From IMG/VR virus record IMGVR_UViG_3300037189_028117, positions 82,977 to 115,645 of that record: a DNA stretch of 32,669 nucleotides; one strand, written 5' to 3'. The stretch is from a virus. Position 1 is the stretch's first letter; each line of letters opens with the position of its first letter. The notes beneath the pieces are model-generated. The model was not told the origin of the DNA and made no database searches. It worked only from the letters and a program-made list of their open reading frames with translations. Of this stretch, positions 1-6,864 are shown one piece after another. Both the position numbers and the translations under genes were made by a program.

Positions 1-8
1 GTCCAATA

Positions 9-554
9 ATGAATGAAGCTCAACAAGAGCTTCTTCAAGAACTTAAACAAGCTCTTATAGCAATGCCGGCTGATCCAGAAGGTTTAGCTGGTTGGTTGCT
101 TGATAATTATCAAATGACAAAAGTTGGATCTGGAAAGCCAGTCAATGAATTTTATGATCCAAATAAAAAATTAAAAGAAGAAATAAAAATTCATGATAAT
201 CCATTCTTTAAAAAGACCGGATTGGATGTTGAAAAACTTAATTCTTTGGGTCAAGAAAAAAGAAAACAATTAGTTAGCCAAATTCAAGCGGCCGAAGATG
301 ATGAAGAAGAATTTTCTTCAGAAGAAGATGATCCAAATGACCCTTATGTAAAACTTGCGCTGTCTAATATGGAAGGTGCAAGAAATCTTACAAAAAAAGA
401 TATAAAAAAATTAAGAGCTAATTATGAAGAGGAAGATGATGGTTCTGATGATTTGCCACCACTTTTGCAACAAGATAGATTACTTAGATTGCAAAAACAA
501 CAAGATATTGCTTCGGGAATAAGATCTGATAAAAATGGTTTCTCTAGAGGTTAA
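9..554 (+). CDS. Unknown acidic protein, possibly cut by window edge
   Basis: This 181-residue reading frame is not recognised. The N-terminal third is helical. A very acidic stretch of Asp and Glu spans about residues 96-112, a second acidic patch lies near 140-148, and the tail is Gln/Leu-rich. The frame stays open upstream of the ATG to the window edge, and the eight bases before it show no ribosome site, so the true start may lie outside the window. The next gene starts 2 nt after the stop, with AGAGG at the end of this gene as its probable ribosome site, so the two are probably co-translated. No domain is visible. An assembly or replication accessory role is possible but not supported. 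Confidence 0.6.
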   Translation: MNEAQQELLQELKQALIAMPADPEGLAGWLLDNYQMTKVGSGKPVNEFYDPNKKLKEEIKIHDNPFFKKTGLDVEKLNSLGQEKRKQLVSQIQAAEDDEEEFSSEEDDPNDPYVKLALSNMEGARNLTKKDIKKLRANYEEEDDGSDDLPPLLQQDRLLRLQKQQDIASGIRSDKNGFSRG

Positions 555-556
555 TC

Positions 557-862
557 ATGCTTAGAATTATAGATAATAAAAGAATAGAAATGACCGATGA
601 TGAATATCAGTCTTATAATGATATTTGTAACGCTTATGTTCAAGGCAAAGATTTATTTAAAGATCTATTCGAAACTGATGAAAATGGAATTATTATATTT
701 ATAAAAACTCCAAGTAAAATGTTCAGTTTAGAAGCTCTTCTTTTTATACAAAATTTAATGGTTCATCAACACTTAAGAATAATATATGGTGAATTCAGAA
801 AATCTATGGAAGAATTAAATCAAATGAAACAAGATGTTCTTTCGATGCTCAAAAAAGAGTAA
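557..862 (+). CDS. Small protein of unknown function
   Basis: This 101-residue protein is not recognised. It begins with a short beta-like segment (MLRIIDNKRIEM), has an acidic middle, and ends in a long amphipathic helix of about 40 residues rich in Leu, Met, Gln and Lys that could be a coiled coil. No metal ligands, signal peptide or membrane segment are visible. It sits 2 nt after the previous gene, with AGAGG as a plausible Shine-Dalgarno sequence, so it belongs to the same operon. The position upstream of the recombinase suggests a DNA-metabolism or late-assembly accessory, but that is only context. Confidence 0.6.
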   Translation: MLRIIDNKRIEMTDDEYQSYNDICNAYVQGKDLFKDLFETDENGIIIFIKTPSKMFSLEALLFIQNLMVHQHLRIIYGEFRKSMEELNQMKQDVLSMLKKE

Positions 863-905
863 TTAGAAAAAGTTCGACATACCCTTTAATAGCAATAGTC
901 ATACT

Positions 906-1397
906 ATGACTTGGGAAACAGTAGAACAAAATAAAGATACAGTAGAAATTATAGAAAAAAAAGAACCAACATCATCAGATGTTGTGGAAGATTTAATATC
1001 CAAAATATCTTTCGAATTAAAGGTTGCTCATGAAACAAAGTACGATTCAGCGGAAGCAGAAAAAACCGCTGCCTTATGTTTAAGAGCTTTAACTGAACTT
1101 TCAGAATTTTTAGCCGAGGCTGACTTAATCTCCAAAGAGAAAAAGTCCGATCTTGAATCTACTTCTGGAGAACGTTATATGTTTTATAAGTTCAATTATA
1201 AATTGGACGGGAATTCTGTTAAACTCTCCGATGAAGGTGTTGGACATTTAGTTGCTCAAGATCCAAAAGTTAAGAAAGCAAAATCGGAATTATATCAAGC
1301 TGAATCCGATTCAAATAAATGGAAAAATCTTTTTGGAATGCTCAAAGATGCTCATATATTTTTTAGAGGATTATCAAAAGGTCGTCTTGATATATGA
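906..1397 (+). CDS. Helical protein upstream of recombinase; possible UvsY-like mediator
   Basis: This is a 163-residue, mostly helical, charged protein. Its C-terminal third follows the loose pattern of T4-type recombination mediators (UvsY). An aromatic YMFYKFNYK segment is followed by a charged helix ending in a Trp/Leu-rich part around SNKWKNLFGMLKDAH (about residues 135-149) and a basic end near FRGLSKGR. Its position fits a mediator, because the recombinase is the next non-selfish gene and an inserted homing endonuclease lies between them. The similarity is a pattern judgement, not an alignment. There is no obvious Shine-Dalgarno sequence before the ATG. The TGA stop overlaps the next ATG (ATGA at 1394). 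The safe alternative is a protein of unknown function. Confidence 0.6.
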   Translation: MTWETVEQNKDTVEIIEKKEPTSSDVVEDLISKISFELKVAHETKYDSAEAEKTAALCLRALTELSEFLAEADLISKEKKSDLESTSGERYMFYKFNYKLDGNSVKLSDEGVGHLVAQDPKVKKAKSELYQAESDSNKWKNLFGMLKDAHIFFRGLSKGRLDI

Positions 1398-2305
1398 TTA
1401 AACCCGGAGACCAATTTGGTCGATGGACCGTTATATCTAATAAGTTTTATTTAAGAAAAAACCTAAACATACCTGCTTATAAAGATAATACACGACAAGC
1501 TTTTTACACATGCATATGTGCGTGTGGATCAAAAAAATATGTTTTTGAAACTGGATTATTAAGAGGTTCTTCCAAATCATGCGGATGCCTAAGGAAAGAG
1601 TTAAAAATTTCCAAAGATCCATGGAAAACAGAATTTAATATTTACAAAAATCATATATTTAAACTCAAGCCAAACCTTGAATTTTCTATTAATGAATATA
1701 ATTTTAAATCTTTATCTTTAAATAATTGTTTTTATTGCGGAGTTGAACCAAATATAAAAACTAAAACTGGAAACCAATACAAAAATGGAATTGATAGATT
1801 AAATAATGATATTGGTTATAATTTGGAAAATTGCGTTTCTTGTTGCATAGAATGCAATTTTATGAAGTCATCTTTAAATGTTGATAGTTTTCTTAATTTG
1901 GTAAATAATATTTATAGTTATTATTTCAATAATGTCAACCTGACAATAGATCCCGAGCCATTAATAATTAAAAAACCAACCTTAGTTTCTGATAAAATTT
2001 GGGAAACAGAACATAAAAGAATGAAAAGGGATATTGAGTCAAGAAATAGAGAGTTTAATGTTGACATAAACTCATTTACCAAGTTAGTTACGGCAAGGTG
2101 TTATTATTGCGGAGCTGCCCCGTTTAAAAAAACACATGTTGGAAAGAAATTTAGAAACGGAATAGATAGAATAAATAATAATCTTGGTTATATAGATAAT
2201 AATATGATTCCTTCATGTTGGAATTGTAATAAAATGAAAGGTAAATTAAATCAAGATATTTTTCTAAATAAAATACAAAAAATAATACAAAAAGGTATAA
2301 AATGA
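1394..2305 (+). CDS. Homing endonuclease with two tandem HNH-type domains
   Basis: This 303-residue protein matches the free-standing phage homing endonuclease pattern. Residues 1-66 form a cysteine-rich N-terminal domain (GDQFGRWTVIS, then CICACGS and SCGCL), a DNA-recognition module often found before phage HNH domains. Two related nuclease modules follow, at about 112-158 and 236-283. Each has a CxYCG knuckle, then GIDR(L/I)NN...GY, then a C..CN..MK ending. The usual catalytic DH is DR in both copies, as in many phage members. It sits between the mediator-like gene and the recombinase, with ATGA overlaps at both ends (1394 and 2302), so its translation is probably coupled. It likely cuts DNA of related phages lacking the insertion. 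The family is clear, but activity and target are not known. Confidence 0.85.
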   Translation: MIKPGDQFGRWTVISNKFYLRKNLNIPAYKDNTRQAFYTCICACGSKKYVFETGLLRGSSKSCGCLRKELKISKDPWKTEFNIYKNHIFKLKPNLEFSINEYNFKSLSLNNCFYCGVEPNIKTKTGNQYKNGIDRLNNDIGYNLENCVSCCIECNFMKSSLNVDSFLNLVNNIYSYYFNNVNLTIDPEPLIIKKPTLVSDKIWETEHKRMKRDIESRNREFNVDINSFTKLVTARCYYCGAAPFKKTHVGKKFRNGIDRINNNLGYIDNNMIPSCWNCNKMKGKLNQDIFLNKIQKIIQKGIK

Positions 2306-3270
2306 CAAAAACAAAAGAAAAAATAAAAGTTGATATTAACAAATTAGTTTCATCAGTAAAAAGCTCATATGGCAAAGATAAGGGAAGAGCTTCTCAAATA
2401 TCTACGGGAGCAAGCATATCAAAACCAACAGAAGATAAGGATTTCGTACACTGGAAAGATTCTCCATGGGAAATGTTAACGGGTATAAAGGGATTACCTT
2501 TCGGTAAGGTCGTTCAAATTGCAGGTAGACCAGATTCAGGTAAGAGTAGTCATGCTTCTTTATTTATGAAGCAAGCTCAAGATCAAAATGTTCTTGTTAT
2601 TCTTTGGGATACGGAAGGCAAGTTTTCCGCAACACGTTTTAACAAATATTTCAATGGAAACGCGGATGAATTAATTGTTGTAACTTCAAGAATGATTTTA
2701 GAGGGCGGTGATGAGGTTGAAAGAATAGTTCACGCTGCTAAAGAACAAGACCCAGATTGTAAAATATTAATCGTTTGGGATTCTGTTGGCGGAACTCTTG
2801 CAAAAAATGAAGACGAAAACTCCCTTGACCAATCAAAACAAATGGCTTCTGCTTCCAAAGAAAATGGATCAGTTATGCGAGCATTTGTTAGATTGATGGA
2901 AAAATATAAAAACAAAGAAACAAACGATGAAAGCATTGCTGTTCTTTTGATAAATCAATCATATGCAAATATTGGCGCTCCAGGCCAAAAAGAATCTGGC
3001 GGCCAAAAAGTTGAATATTTTTCAAGTATAATTGTTCAATTAACCAGAAAATCTGATTTAACAAAAGTTGTTAAAGGTATGAAGATGAAAATAGGTATTG
3101 TAACAAGAGCAAAGGTTAAGAAAAATCATCTATTTGATGGAGAGAGTTCGGTTGCAGAGCTTGATCTTATTGTAACGGCTGGTGGAATTAACTTATTATC
3201 AACTCAAAAAGTTAAGAAAGAAGAGACTTTTGGAGATGATGGTGATACAGAGATAGAAGGCGAAGAATAA
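2302..3270 (+). CDS. RecA/UvsX-like ATP-dependent strand-exchange recombinase
   Basis: This 322-residue recombinase catalyses homologous pairing and strand exchange during phage recombination and recombination-dependent replication. Walker A is GRPDSGKS at residues 75-82, the RecA-type catalytic Glu lies in DTEGK (E105), and Walker B is ILIVWDS at 155-161. The loop-2 region starts at LLINQS (215-220) and continues through a Gly-rich ESGGQKVEYF segment like RecA's. The first 50 residues are a Lys-rich N-terminal segment, and the C-terminus is acidic (DDGDTEIEGEE), as in many RecA proteins. The length is typical of phage forms and shorter than bacterial RecA. The start lies in an ATGA overlap with the upstream homing endonuclease, and the TAA stop overlaps the downstream homing endonuclease start (TAATG). 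No intein is present. Confidence 0.93.
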   Translation: MTKTKEKIKVDINKLVSSVKSSYGKDKGRASQISTGASISKPTEDKDFVHWKDSPWEMLTGIKGLPFGKVVQIAGRPDSGKSSHASLFMKQAQDQNVLVILWDTEGKFSATRFNKYFNGNADELIVVTSRMILEGGDEVERIVHAAKEQDPDCKILIVWDSVGGTLAKNEDENSLDQSKQMASASKENGSVMRAFVRLMEKYKNKETNDESIAVLLINQSYANIGAPGQKESGGQKVEYFSSIIVQLTRKSDLTKVVKGMKMKIGIVTRAKVKKNHLFDGESSVAELDLIVTAGGINLLSTQKVKKEETFGDDGDTEIEGEE

Positions 3271-4115
3271 TGTGGGTATTATCCAAGGTCTGTTCAAATA
3301 AATCTTGCAAATATGCTGGAAAAGAACAGACCTTGGATAATTTTATTTTTAGAAAAGATCGGTTAATTTTCGAAAAAAGATGCGTAACTTGTATTAAAGA
3401 ATATAAAAAAGAATATTATATTAAAAATAAACATAATATAAAACAAAAATCAAAATCATATTATGAATCAAATAATTCTATTATAAAAGAAAAACAATTT
3501 AATTATAATTTTAAAAACAAAAATAAAAAATCAAATTATGATAAGAAATATAGATTACTAAATTTAAATAAAAGAAAAGAATCTTATAAAAAATATAAAG
3601 AAAACAATCCTGAAAAGGTAAAGGTTTATAATAACAACTATAAAATACAAAACAAAGATAAATTAAATGAATATATGAAAAATTATATGTCATTTAAACG
3701 TAAAGATTTAAAATTTAAATTGAAATCTAGAATTTCAAATTATATTTATTTATCTATAAAAAACAAAAAAGAAAGTATTTTTAGTTATTTACCATATTCT
3801 TTAGATGAATTAATTAAAAATATAGAAAGTAAATTTGAGTATTGGATGAGTTGGAGTAATTGGGGAAAATATAATTCAAGCAATTGGAATGATGAAGATT
3901 CATCCACTTGGGTTTGGAATATAGATCACATAATACCGCACTCTACTTTTAATTATAAATCATTTGAGGATGAAGATTTTAAAAAATGTTGGTCTTTAGA
4001 TAACTTAAGGCCTTATTCTGCAAAACAAAATATTTTAGATGGATCAAGTAAGGTTCGTCACAAAAAAGAAAAAGAAGATAGTTCCGAGAAGCAATACAAG
4101 CAAAATATAGCGTAG
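3270..4115 (+). CDS. HNH homing endonuclease with long basic linker
   Basis: This is a 281-residue free-standing HNH endonuclease. The N-terminus holds a Cys4-like cluster (VCSNKSCKYAG, then RCVTCIKEYKKEY), a probable zinc knuckle. About 100 residues of Lys/Asn/Tyr-rich low-complexity helix follow. The nuclease core near the C-terminus reads W.W..WG.Y...W, then WNIDHIIPHS (catalytic DH), then CWSLDNLRPYSAKQN. The same core occurs in the gene at 21314-22018, so the two are paralogues in one genome. It begins inside the recombinase stop codon (TAATG). An 18-bp perfect inverted repeat covers codons 3-24 and could control its translation. A second long inverted repeat begins 2 nt after its stop. 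It is probably a selfish gene targeting DNA near the recombinase. Confidence 0.88.
   Translation: MWVLSKVCSNKSCKYAGKEQTLDNFIFRKDRLIFEKRCVTCIKEYKKEYYIKNKHNIKQKSKSYYESNNSIIKEKQFNYNFKNKNKKSNYDKKYRLLNLNKRKESYKKYKENNPEKVKVYNNNYKIQNKDKLNEYMKNYMSFKRKDLKFKLKSRISNYIYLSIKNKKESIFSYLPYSLDELIKNIESKFEYWMSWSNWGKYNSSNWNDEDSSTWVWNIDHIIPHSTFNYKSFEDEDFKKCWSLDNLRPYSAKQNILDGSSKVRHKKEKEDSSEKQYKQNIA
3278..3341 (+). repeat. 18-bp perfect inverted repeat in start of homing endonuclease gene
   Basis: The left arm ATTATCCAAGGTCTGTTC (3278-3295) is exactly reverse-complementary to GAACAGACCTTGGATAAT (3324-3341), with a 28-nt loop. The stem begins 5 nt after the ATG at 3270. As RNA it would place a very stable hairpin in the ribosome initiation footprint and could keep expression low. 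Both arms are coding, and the right arm encodes the EQTLDN segment next to the zinc knuckle. The paralogue at 21314 has no matching hairpin. Confidence 0.8.
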
Positions 4116-4116
4116 T

Positions 4117-4237
4117 ATAAGAGACAAACCAATTGCCACTTATCTCTTAATTCTAGAGATACTTATAACTTGCCTGGGGAGGTGATATTGGTTTTCTGTA
4201 GAGAAATATTTAATTCTACTATTGGTTTGTCTCTTAT
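4117..4237 (+). ncRNA. Candidate structured RNA element closed by a 17-bp perfect stem
   Basis: ATAAGAGACAAACCAAT (4117-4133) pairs perfectly with ATTGGTTTGTCTCTTAT (4221-4237). The 87 nt between hold a 7-bp hairpin TATCTCT/AGAGATA (4141-4147 with 4155-4161) and a 6-bp hairpin GTAGAG/TTCTAC (4198-4203 with 4214-4219, one G-U pair). Between these two lies GGAGGTGAT (4178-4186), a 9-nt perfect complement of the usual bacterial 16S 3' end. There is no T-run after the stem, so it is not an ordinary terminator. It occupies the gap between the HNH endonuclease stop (4115) and the gene at 4254. It may be a cis-regulatory leader for 4254-5266 or a remnant of mobile DNA. I recognise no known RNA family. 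Confidence 0.45.
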
Positions 4238-4244
4238 CTTTTAG
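4188..4244 (+). CDS. Possible 18-residue leader peptide (TTG start)
   Basis: A TTG at 4188 lies 5 nt after GGAGG, within the 9-nt perfect anti-16S match GGAGGTGAT. It opens a frame of 18 codons (LVFCREIFNSTIGLSLIF, with the first read as Met) ending in TAG at 4242-4244. The frame runs through the right arm of the 17-bp stem. Its stop overlaps the AGAGG ribosome site (4243-4247) of the gene at 4254. This is the layout expected for a leader peptide whose translation opens or closes a structured leader. It could equally be a chance frame in AT-rich DNA. Confidence 0.25.
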   Translation: MVFCREIFNSTIGLSLIF

Positions 4245-4253
4245 AGGTTTGAA

Positions 4254-4610
4254 ATGAATAATTTAATACAAAAAGGTGATATTCAGGAAGCGAATGTTTC
4301 TGGATTAATTGATCAAAAACTGAAGGAAAATAGCAATATTCCTGTATATATTGTAGCGGTTGATGATCCAAGAAATGAAAATAATTATAAACAATTTGTT
4401 TGTACAAGAGTAACAGAGTGTTCGAATTATTTAGAAATAATTGGTTTTTCAGCTGACACAAAAACAATAAATGCTATAAAAAGTATAAACGAAGTCAATA
4501 ATATAGTCCAAAAGAAAAATATTAAATATGAAAATCATAAATTTTCGTGGACAAAAGTAATAGACATAAACAACATAACATATAAAAAAAGCATAGGAGA
4601 TAAAAAATGA
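4254..4610 (+). CDS. Small protein of unknown function before SSB
   Basis: This 118-residue protein is not recognised. It has an N-terminal helical segment, then a beta-rich region (IPVYIVAVDDP, then FVCTRVTECSNYLEIIGFS) and a basic C-terminus. There are two cysteines but no metal-binding pattern, and no signal or membrane segment. A clear AGAGG site lies 6 nt before its ATG, immediately after the structured element at 4117-4237. Its last codons overlap the ssDNA-binding protein start by 4 nt (ATGA at 4607). It is therefore probably expressed with that gene, and both may be controlled by the upstream RNA structure. Confidence 0.6.
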   Translation: MNNLIQKGDIQEANVSGLIDQKLKENSNIPVYIVAVDDPRNENNYKQFVCTRVTECSNYLEIIGFSADTKTINAIKSINEVNNIVQKKNIKYENHKFSWTKVIDINNITYKKSIGDKK

Positions 4611-5266
4611 GTCAATTTGGATTAACAGAATGGGAAGATGTAGAAGTTGGATCACAAAACAGAGAAAAGAAAAATTTTGCAGATACTTTTCTTAAGTTAC
4701 AACAAGGTTCTAACGTATTAAGAATAATTACAAAACCACACGAGTTTTTAGTTCATCAATACAAACCACATGAAAAAGACCCAGGTTTTGGGGTGAGAAT
4801 ACTTTCATCTCAAGCTCACGGAAAAGACCCTCTAGTTGAAATGGGTCTAAGACCAAAACGAAGATGGTATGTAGGAGTAATTGATAGAAAAACAGCATCT
4901 TATAAGGTGCTAGAGATATCATCTGTTGTATTGAAATCAATTCAATCATTAGTAAGAGATGAAGATTGGGGAGATCCATCACAATATGACATTGATATAA
5001 AGGTTGATAAAAATGGTGGTGCTCAAGGCTATTACAGCGTTGTTGCAAAACCAAAGAAACCATTAACACAAGAGGATATTGACATTAAAGCAAGTGTAGA
5101 TCTTGAGCAACTCAAGCGTTTATGCTCCCCTCCAACATATGAGCAAGTGTTGGAAAAGGTAAAGATGGCACAATCAAAATCACCAAACTTCAACAATGAC
5201 TCGGTTAGCAGGCCAGCTCCAGTTGTTGATGACGAAGATGATGATACAGATTTTCCAGCAGCTTAA
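4607..5266 (+). CDS. Single-stranded DNA-binding protein, gp32-like
   Basis: This 219-residue protein probably coats single-stranded DNA during phage replication and recombination and works with the recombinase upstream. The core contains NVLRIITKPHEFLVHQY, RRWYVGVIDRKTASYKVLEIS and a YYSVVAKPKKPLT strand, the OB-fold-like pattern of phage ssDNA-binding proteins. A proline-containing linker leads to a short, highly acidic tail (DDEDDDTDF), the usual protein-interaction tail of SSB and gp32. I do not see the full CCHC zinc motif of T4 gp32. The start overlaps the previous stop by ATGA. The gene is followed by a strong intrinsic terminator, so it closes the first operon of the window. Confidence 0.75.
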   Translation: MSQFGLTEWEDVEVGSQNREKKNFADTFLKLQQGSNVLRIITKPHEFLVHQYKPHEKDPGFGVRILSSQAHGKDPLVEMGLRPKRRWYVGVIDRKTASYKVLEISSVVLKSIQSLVRDEDWGDPSQYDIDIKVDKNGGAQGYYSVVAKPKKPLTQEDIDIKASVDLEQLKRLCSPPTYEQVLEKVKMAQSKSPNFNNDSVSRPAPVVDDEDDDTDFPAA

Positions 5267-5282
5267 ATAATTAGCTTAAAAT

Positions 5283-5318
5283 AAAAAAAGGATTGGATAA
5301 AACCGATCCTTTTTTTTT
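5283..5318 (+). terminator. Rho-independent terminator after SSB gene
   Basis: A run of seven A leads into GGATTGG, loop ATAAAA, then CCGATCC and a run of nine T. The stem GGATTGG/CCGATCC has one G-T wobble and is extended by A-T pairs. It lies 17 nt after the SSB stop codon and is a textbook intrinsic terminator. Confidence 0.9.
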
Positions 5319-5333
5319 GTTGATATATATCCT
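5319..5333 (+). promoter_or_regulatory. Candidate promoter -10-like motif TTGATATATATCC
   Basis: GTTGATATATATCC follows directly after the terminator T-run and ends a few bases before the ATG at 5337. Closely similar T-rich plus GATATATA strings follow the terminators at 8752-8779 and 9277-9299. A -10 element here would start transcription almost at the ATG, giving a leaderless message, which agrees with the lack of a Shine-Dalgarno sequence. In AT-rich DNA this remains a weak inference. Confidence 0.3.
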
Positions 5334-5336
5334 TTT

Positions 5337-5897
5337 ATGATTCTACTTGGATTTGATATATCTTCATCTGTTATTGGTTATTCTGTAATAGAATATAAAA
5401 ATAACAAAATAAAACTTTTACATTACGATTATTATGAACCATTAAATACACAAAAACATTCTTTATATGAAAGTTTGGTTGAAGTAAAGAAATTTGTAAG
5501 ACAAAAAGTAGAAGAGTTTAAGCCTGACAAAATAATTATAGAAGATATAGCTCAACATTTTTCTGGCAAAGGATCTACGGCAAATACAATTATTAAGCTT
5601 GCGGTTTATAATAGAACTATTTGCTTGACAGTGTTTGAGGAGTATGGTATTGTGCCAGAACTAATAAATGTCAATACTGTTAGGTCTGTATTGAGACCAG
5701 AAGATCACGAAGGAAGATTGATGAAGGAAGATGTTCCTTTTGCTATTGAAAAGATTTTAAAAATAAAATTTAATTTTATTTACAAGAAAAAAGGAAAAAT
5801 TGACACAAAAACATATGATATGGCTGATGCTGTAGCTGTATCTTTAGCTTTTATTATGAAAAACATACAGAACGTCACGAAAGGTAAGAAAAAGTGA
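5337..5897 (+). CDS. RuvC-like Holliday junction resolvase
   Basis: This 186-residue RNase H-fold endonuclease likely resolves four-way junctions and branched replication DNA before packaging. The expected RuvC acidic residues are present: D7 in GFDISSS, E69 in KIIIEDIAQ, and D161 and D164 in YDMADAVAVSLA. The length and the final DxxDA helix are typical of RuvC and its phage relatives. The ATG has no visible ribosome site, and a candidate promoter sits just upstream, so it may be leaderless. It is the first gene of the second operon. The next gene starts at a GTG that overlaps its TGA stop. A nearby role with the recombinase and SSB is implied. Confidence 0.85.
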   Translation: MILLGFDISSSVIGYSVIEYKNNKIKLLHYDYYEPLNTQKHSLYESLVEVKKFVRQKVEEFKPDKIIIEDIAQHFSGKGSTANTIIKLAVYNRTICLTVFEEYGIVPELINVNTVRSVLRPEDHEGRLMKEDVPFAIEKILKIKFNFIYKKKGKIDTKTYDMADAVAVSLAFIMKNIQNVTKGKKK

Positions 5898-6862
5898 ATT
5901 TAAAAGAAGCATATGCTGAATTAGGTTTATCCGAAGGAGCTTCGGAAGAAGATGTAAAGCGTGCATTTAAAAAGATGGCCGCTAAGTATCATCCAGATGT
6001 AAATAAAACTGAAGGATCAGAAGATAAATTTAAAAGAATAAATGAAGCTAAAAGGGTTATAGATAATCCTCCAAAAGAAAACTTTAATCCATTTTCTGGG
6101 TTTGGCGGAGGTTTTGGGGTTGATTTTAACAATTTTATGGTTCGAAAAACAATGGTTCCAAAAAGAAGACCTTCGGCCAATTATAATTTATATATTACAT
6201 TTGCGGAATCAGTTCTTGGTTGCAAGAAGACAATATCTTATGATAGATATATAAAATGCAACTCATGCGTTGGAAATGGTCTTATTAAAGATGACAAAAA
6301 TAAATGTACCAATTGTGATGGAAGAGGTGAAACAATACGTCAATCTGGAAATACAGTGATAAGAATGACGTGCAATTCTTGTAAGGGCAAAGGTTTTATT
6401 GGCTCTGATTGTTCTACTTGTGATGGGTTTGGAACCGTAAAATCCAATGTAAAAGATGTAATGATAAACATTCCACCAGGAATTACAACAGGAACAACCG
6501 GAATGGAAAGTGCTGGGAACTTCATTGGAACTGTTCAAATGAATGGTAATATTCATGATAACTATGATAATTTATATATAAATGTTTTTGTAGAACCTGA
6601 TTCTGAAATGAGTTTAGATGAGGAAGGAAATGTTGTTTCGGAGATAAATATAAGCTTATTGGATGCTCTTAAAGGTACGGTAAAGGAAGTAAATACTGTT
6701 AAAGGTAAATTAAAATTAAAAATACCAAATAAAGTTAAAAATAATCAAAAAATTGAAGCAAAAAATTATGGTATAGGGGGAGAAGGTTCTCATTTATTTA
6801 ATATAAATGTTAATTATCCGGAAGAAGTTGATAATTTAATTTCTTATTTGGAAGGTTTGTAA
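5894..6862 (+). CDS. DnaJ-family cochaperone (J domain plus four zinc motifs)
   Basis: This 322-residue DnaJ/Hsp40 protein would stimulate the host DnaK ATPase and deliver client proteins. The J domain occupies residues 1-60 with HPD at 33-35. A Gly/Phe-rich linker follows (GFGGGFG near 69-75). The zinc region has four CxxCxGxG-like motifs with cysteine pairs at 122/125, 138/141, 160/163 and 173/176, and a client-binding beta region completes the protein. It is therefore a near-complete type A DnaJ, somewhat shorter than the bacterial protein. The start is GTG, overlapping the resolvase stop (GTGA). No DnaK is seen in the window. It may assist virion folding or replication-complex remodelling. 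Confidence 0.9.
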   Translation: MNLKEAYAELGLSEGASEEDVKRAFKKMAAKYHPDVNKTEGSEDKFKRINEAKRVIDNPPKENFNPFSGFGGGFGVDFNNFMVRKTMVPKRRPSANYNLYITFAESVLGCKKTISYDRYIKCNSCVGNGLIKDDKNKCTNCDGRGETIRQSGNTVIRMTCNSCKGKGFIGSDCSTCDGFGTVKSNVKDVMINIPPGITTGTTGMESAGNFIGTVQMNGNIHDNYDNLYINVFVEPDSEMSLDEEGNVVSEINISLLDALKGTVKEVNTVKGKLKLKIPNKVKNNQKIEAKNYGIGGEGSHLFNINVNYPEEVDNLISYLEGL

Positions 6863-6864
6863 TA

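Noticed and set aside
1409-1421. Palindrome GACCAATTTGGTC at the start of the endonuclease gene
   Set aside because: It is short, lies in the codons of a motif conserved in the family, and has no special position, so it is probably chance.
4117-4237. Inverted repeat as an intrinsic terminator or tRNA
   Set aside because: No T-run follows the right arm, the enclosed segment is 87 nt, and there is no tRNA cloverleaf with a 7-bp acceptor stem and T-loop sequence.
2302-4254. Group I intron in the recombinase region
   Set aside because: The recombinase frame is complete with a normal stop, and the HNH gene is downstream of it, so no coding sequence is interrupted.
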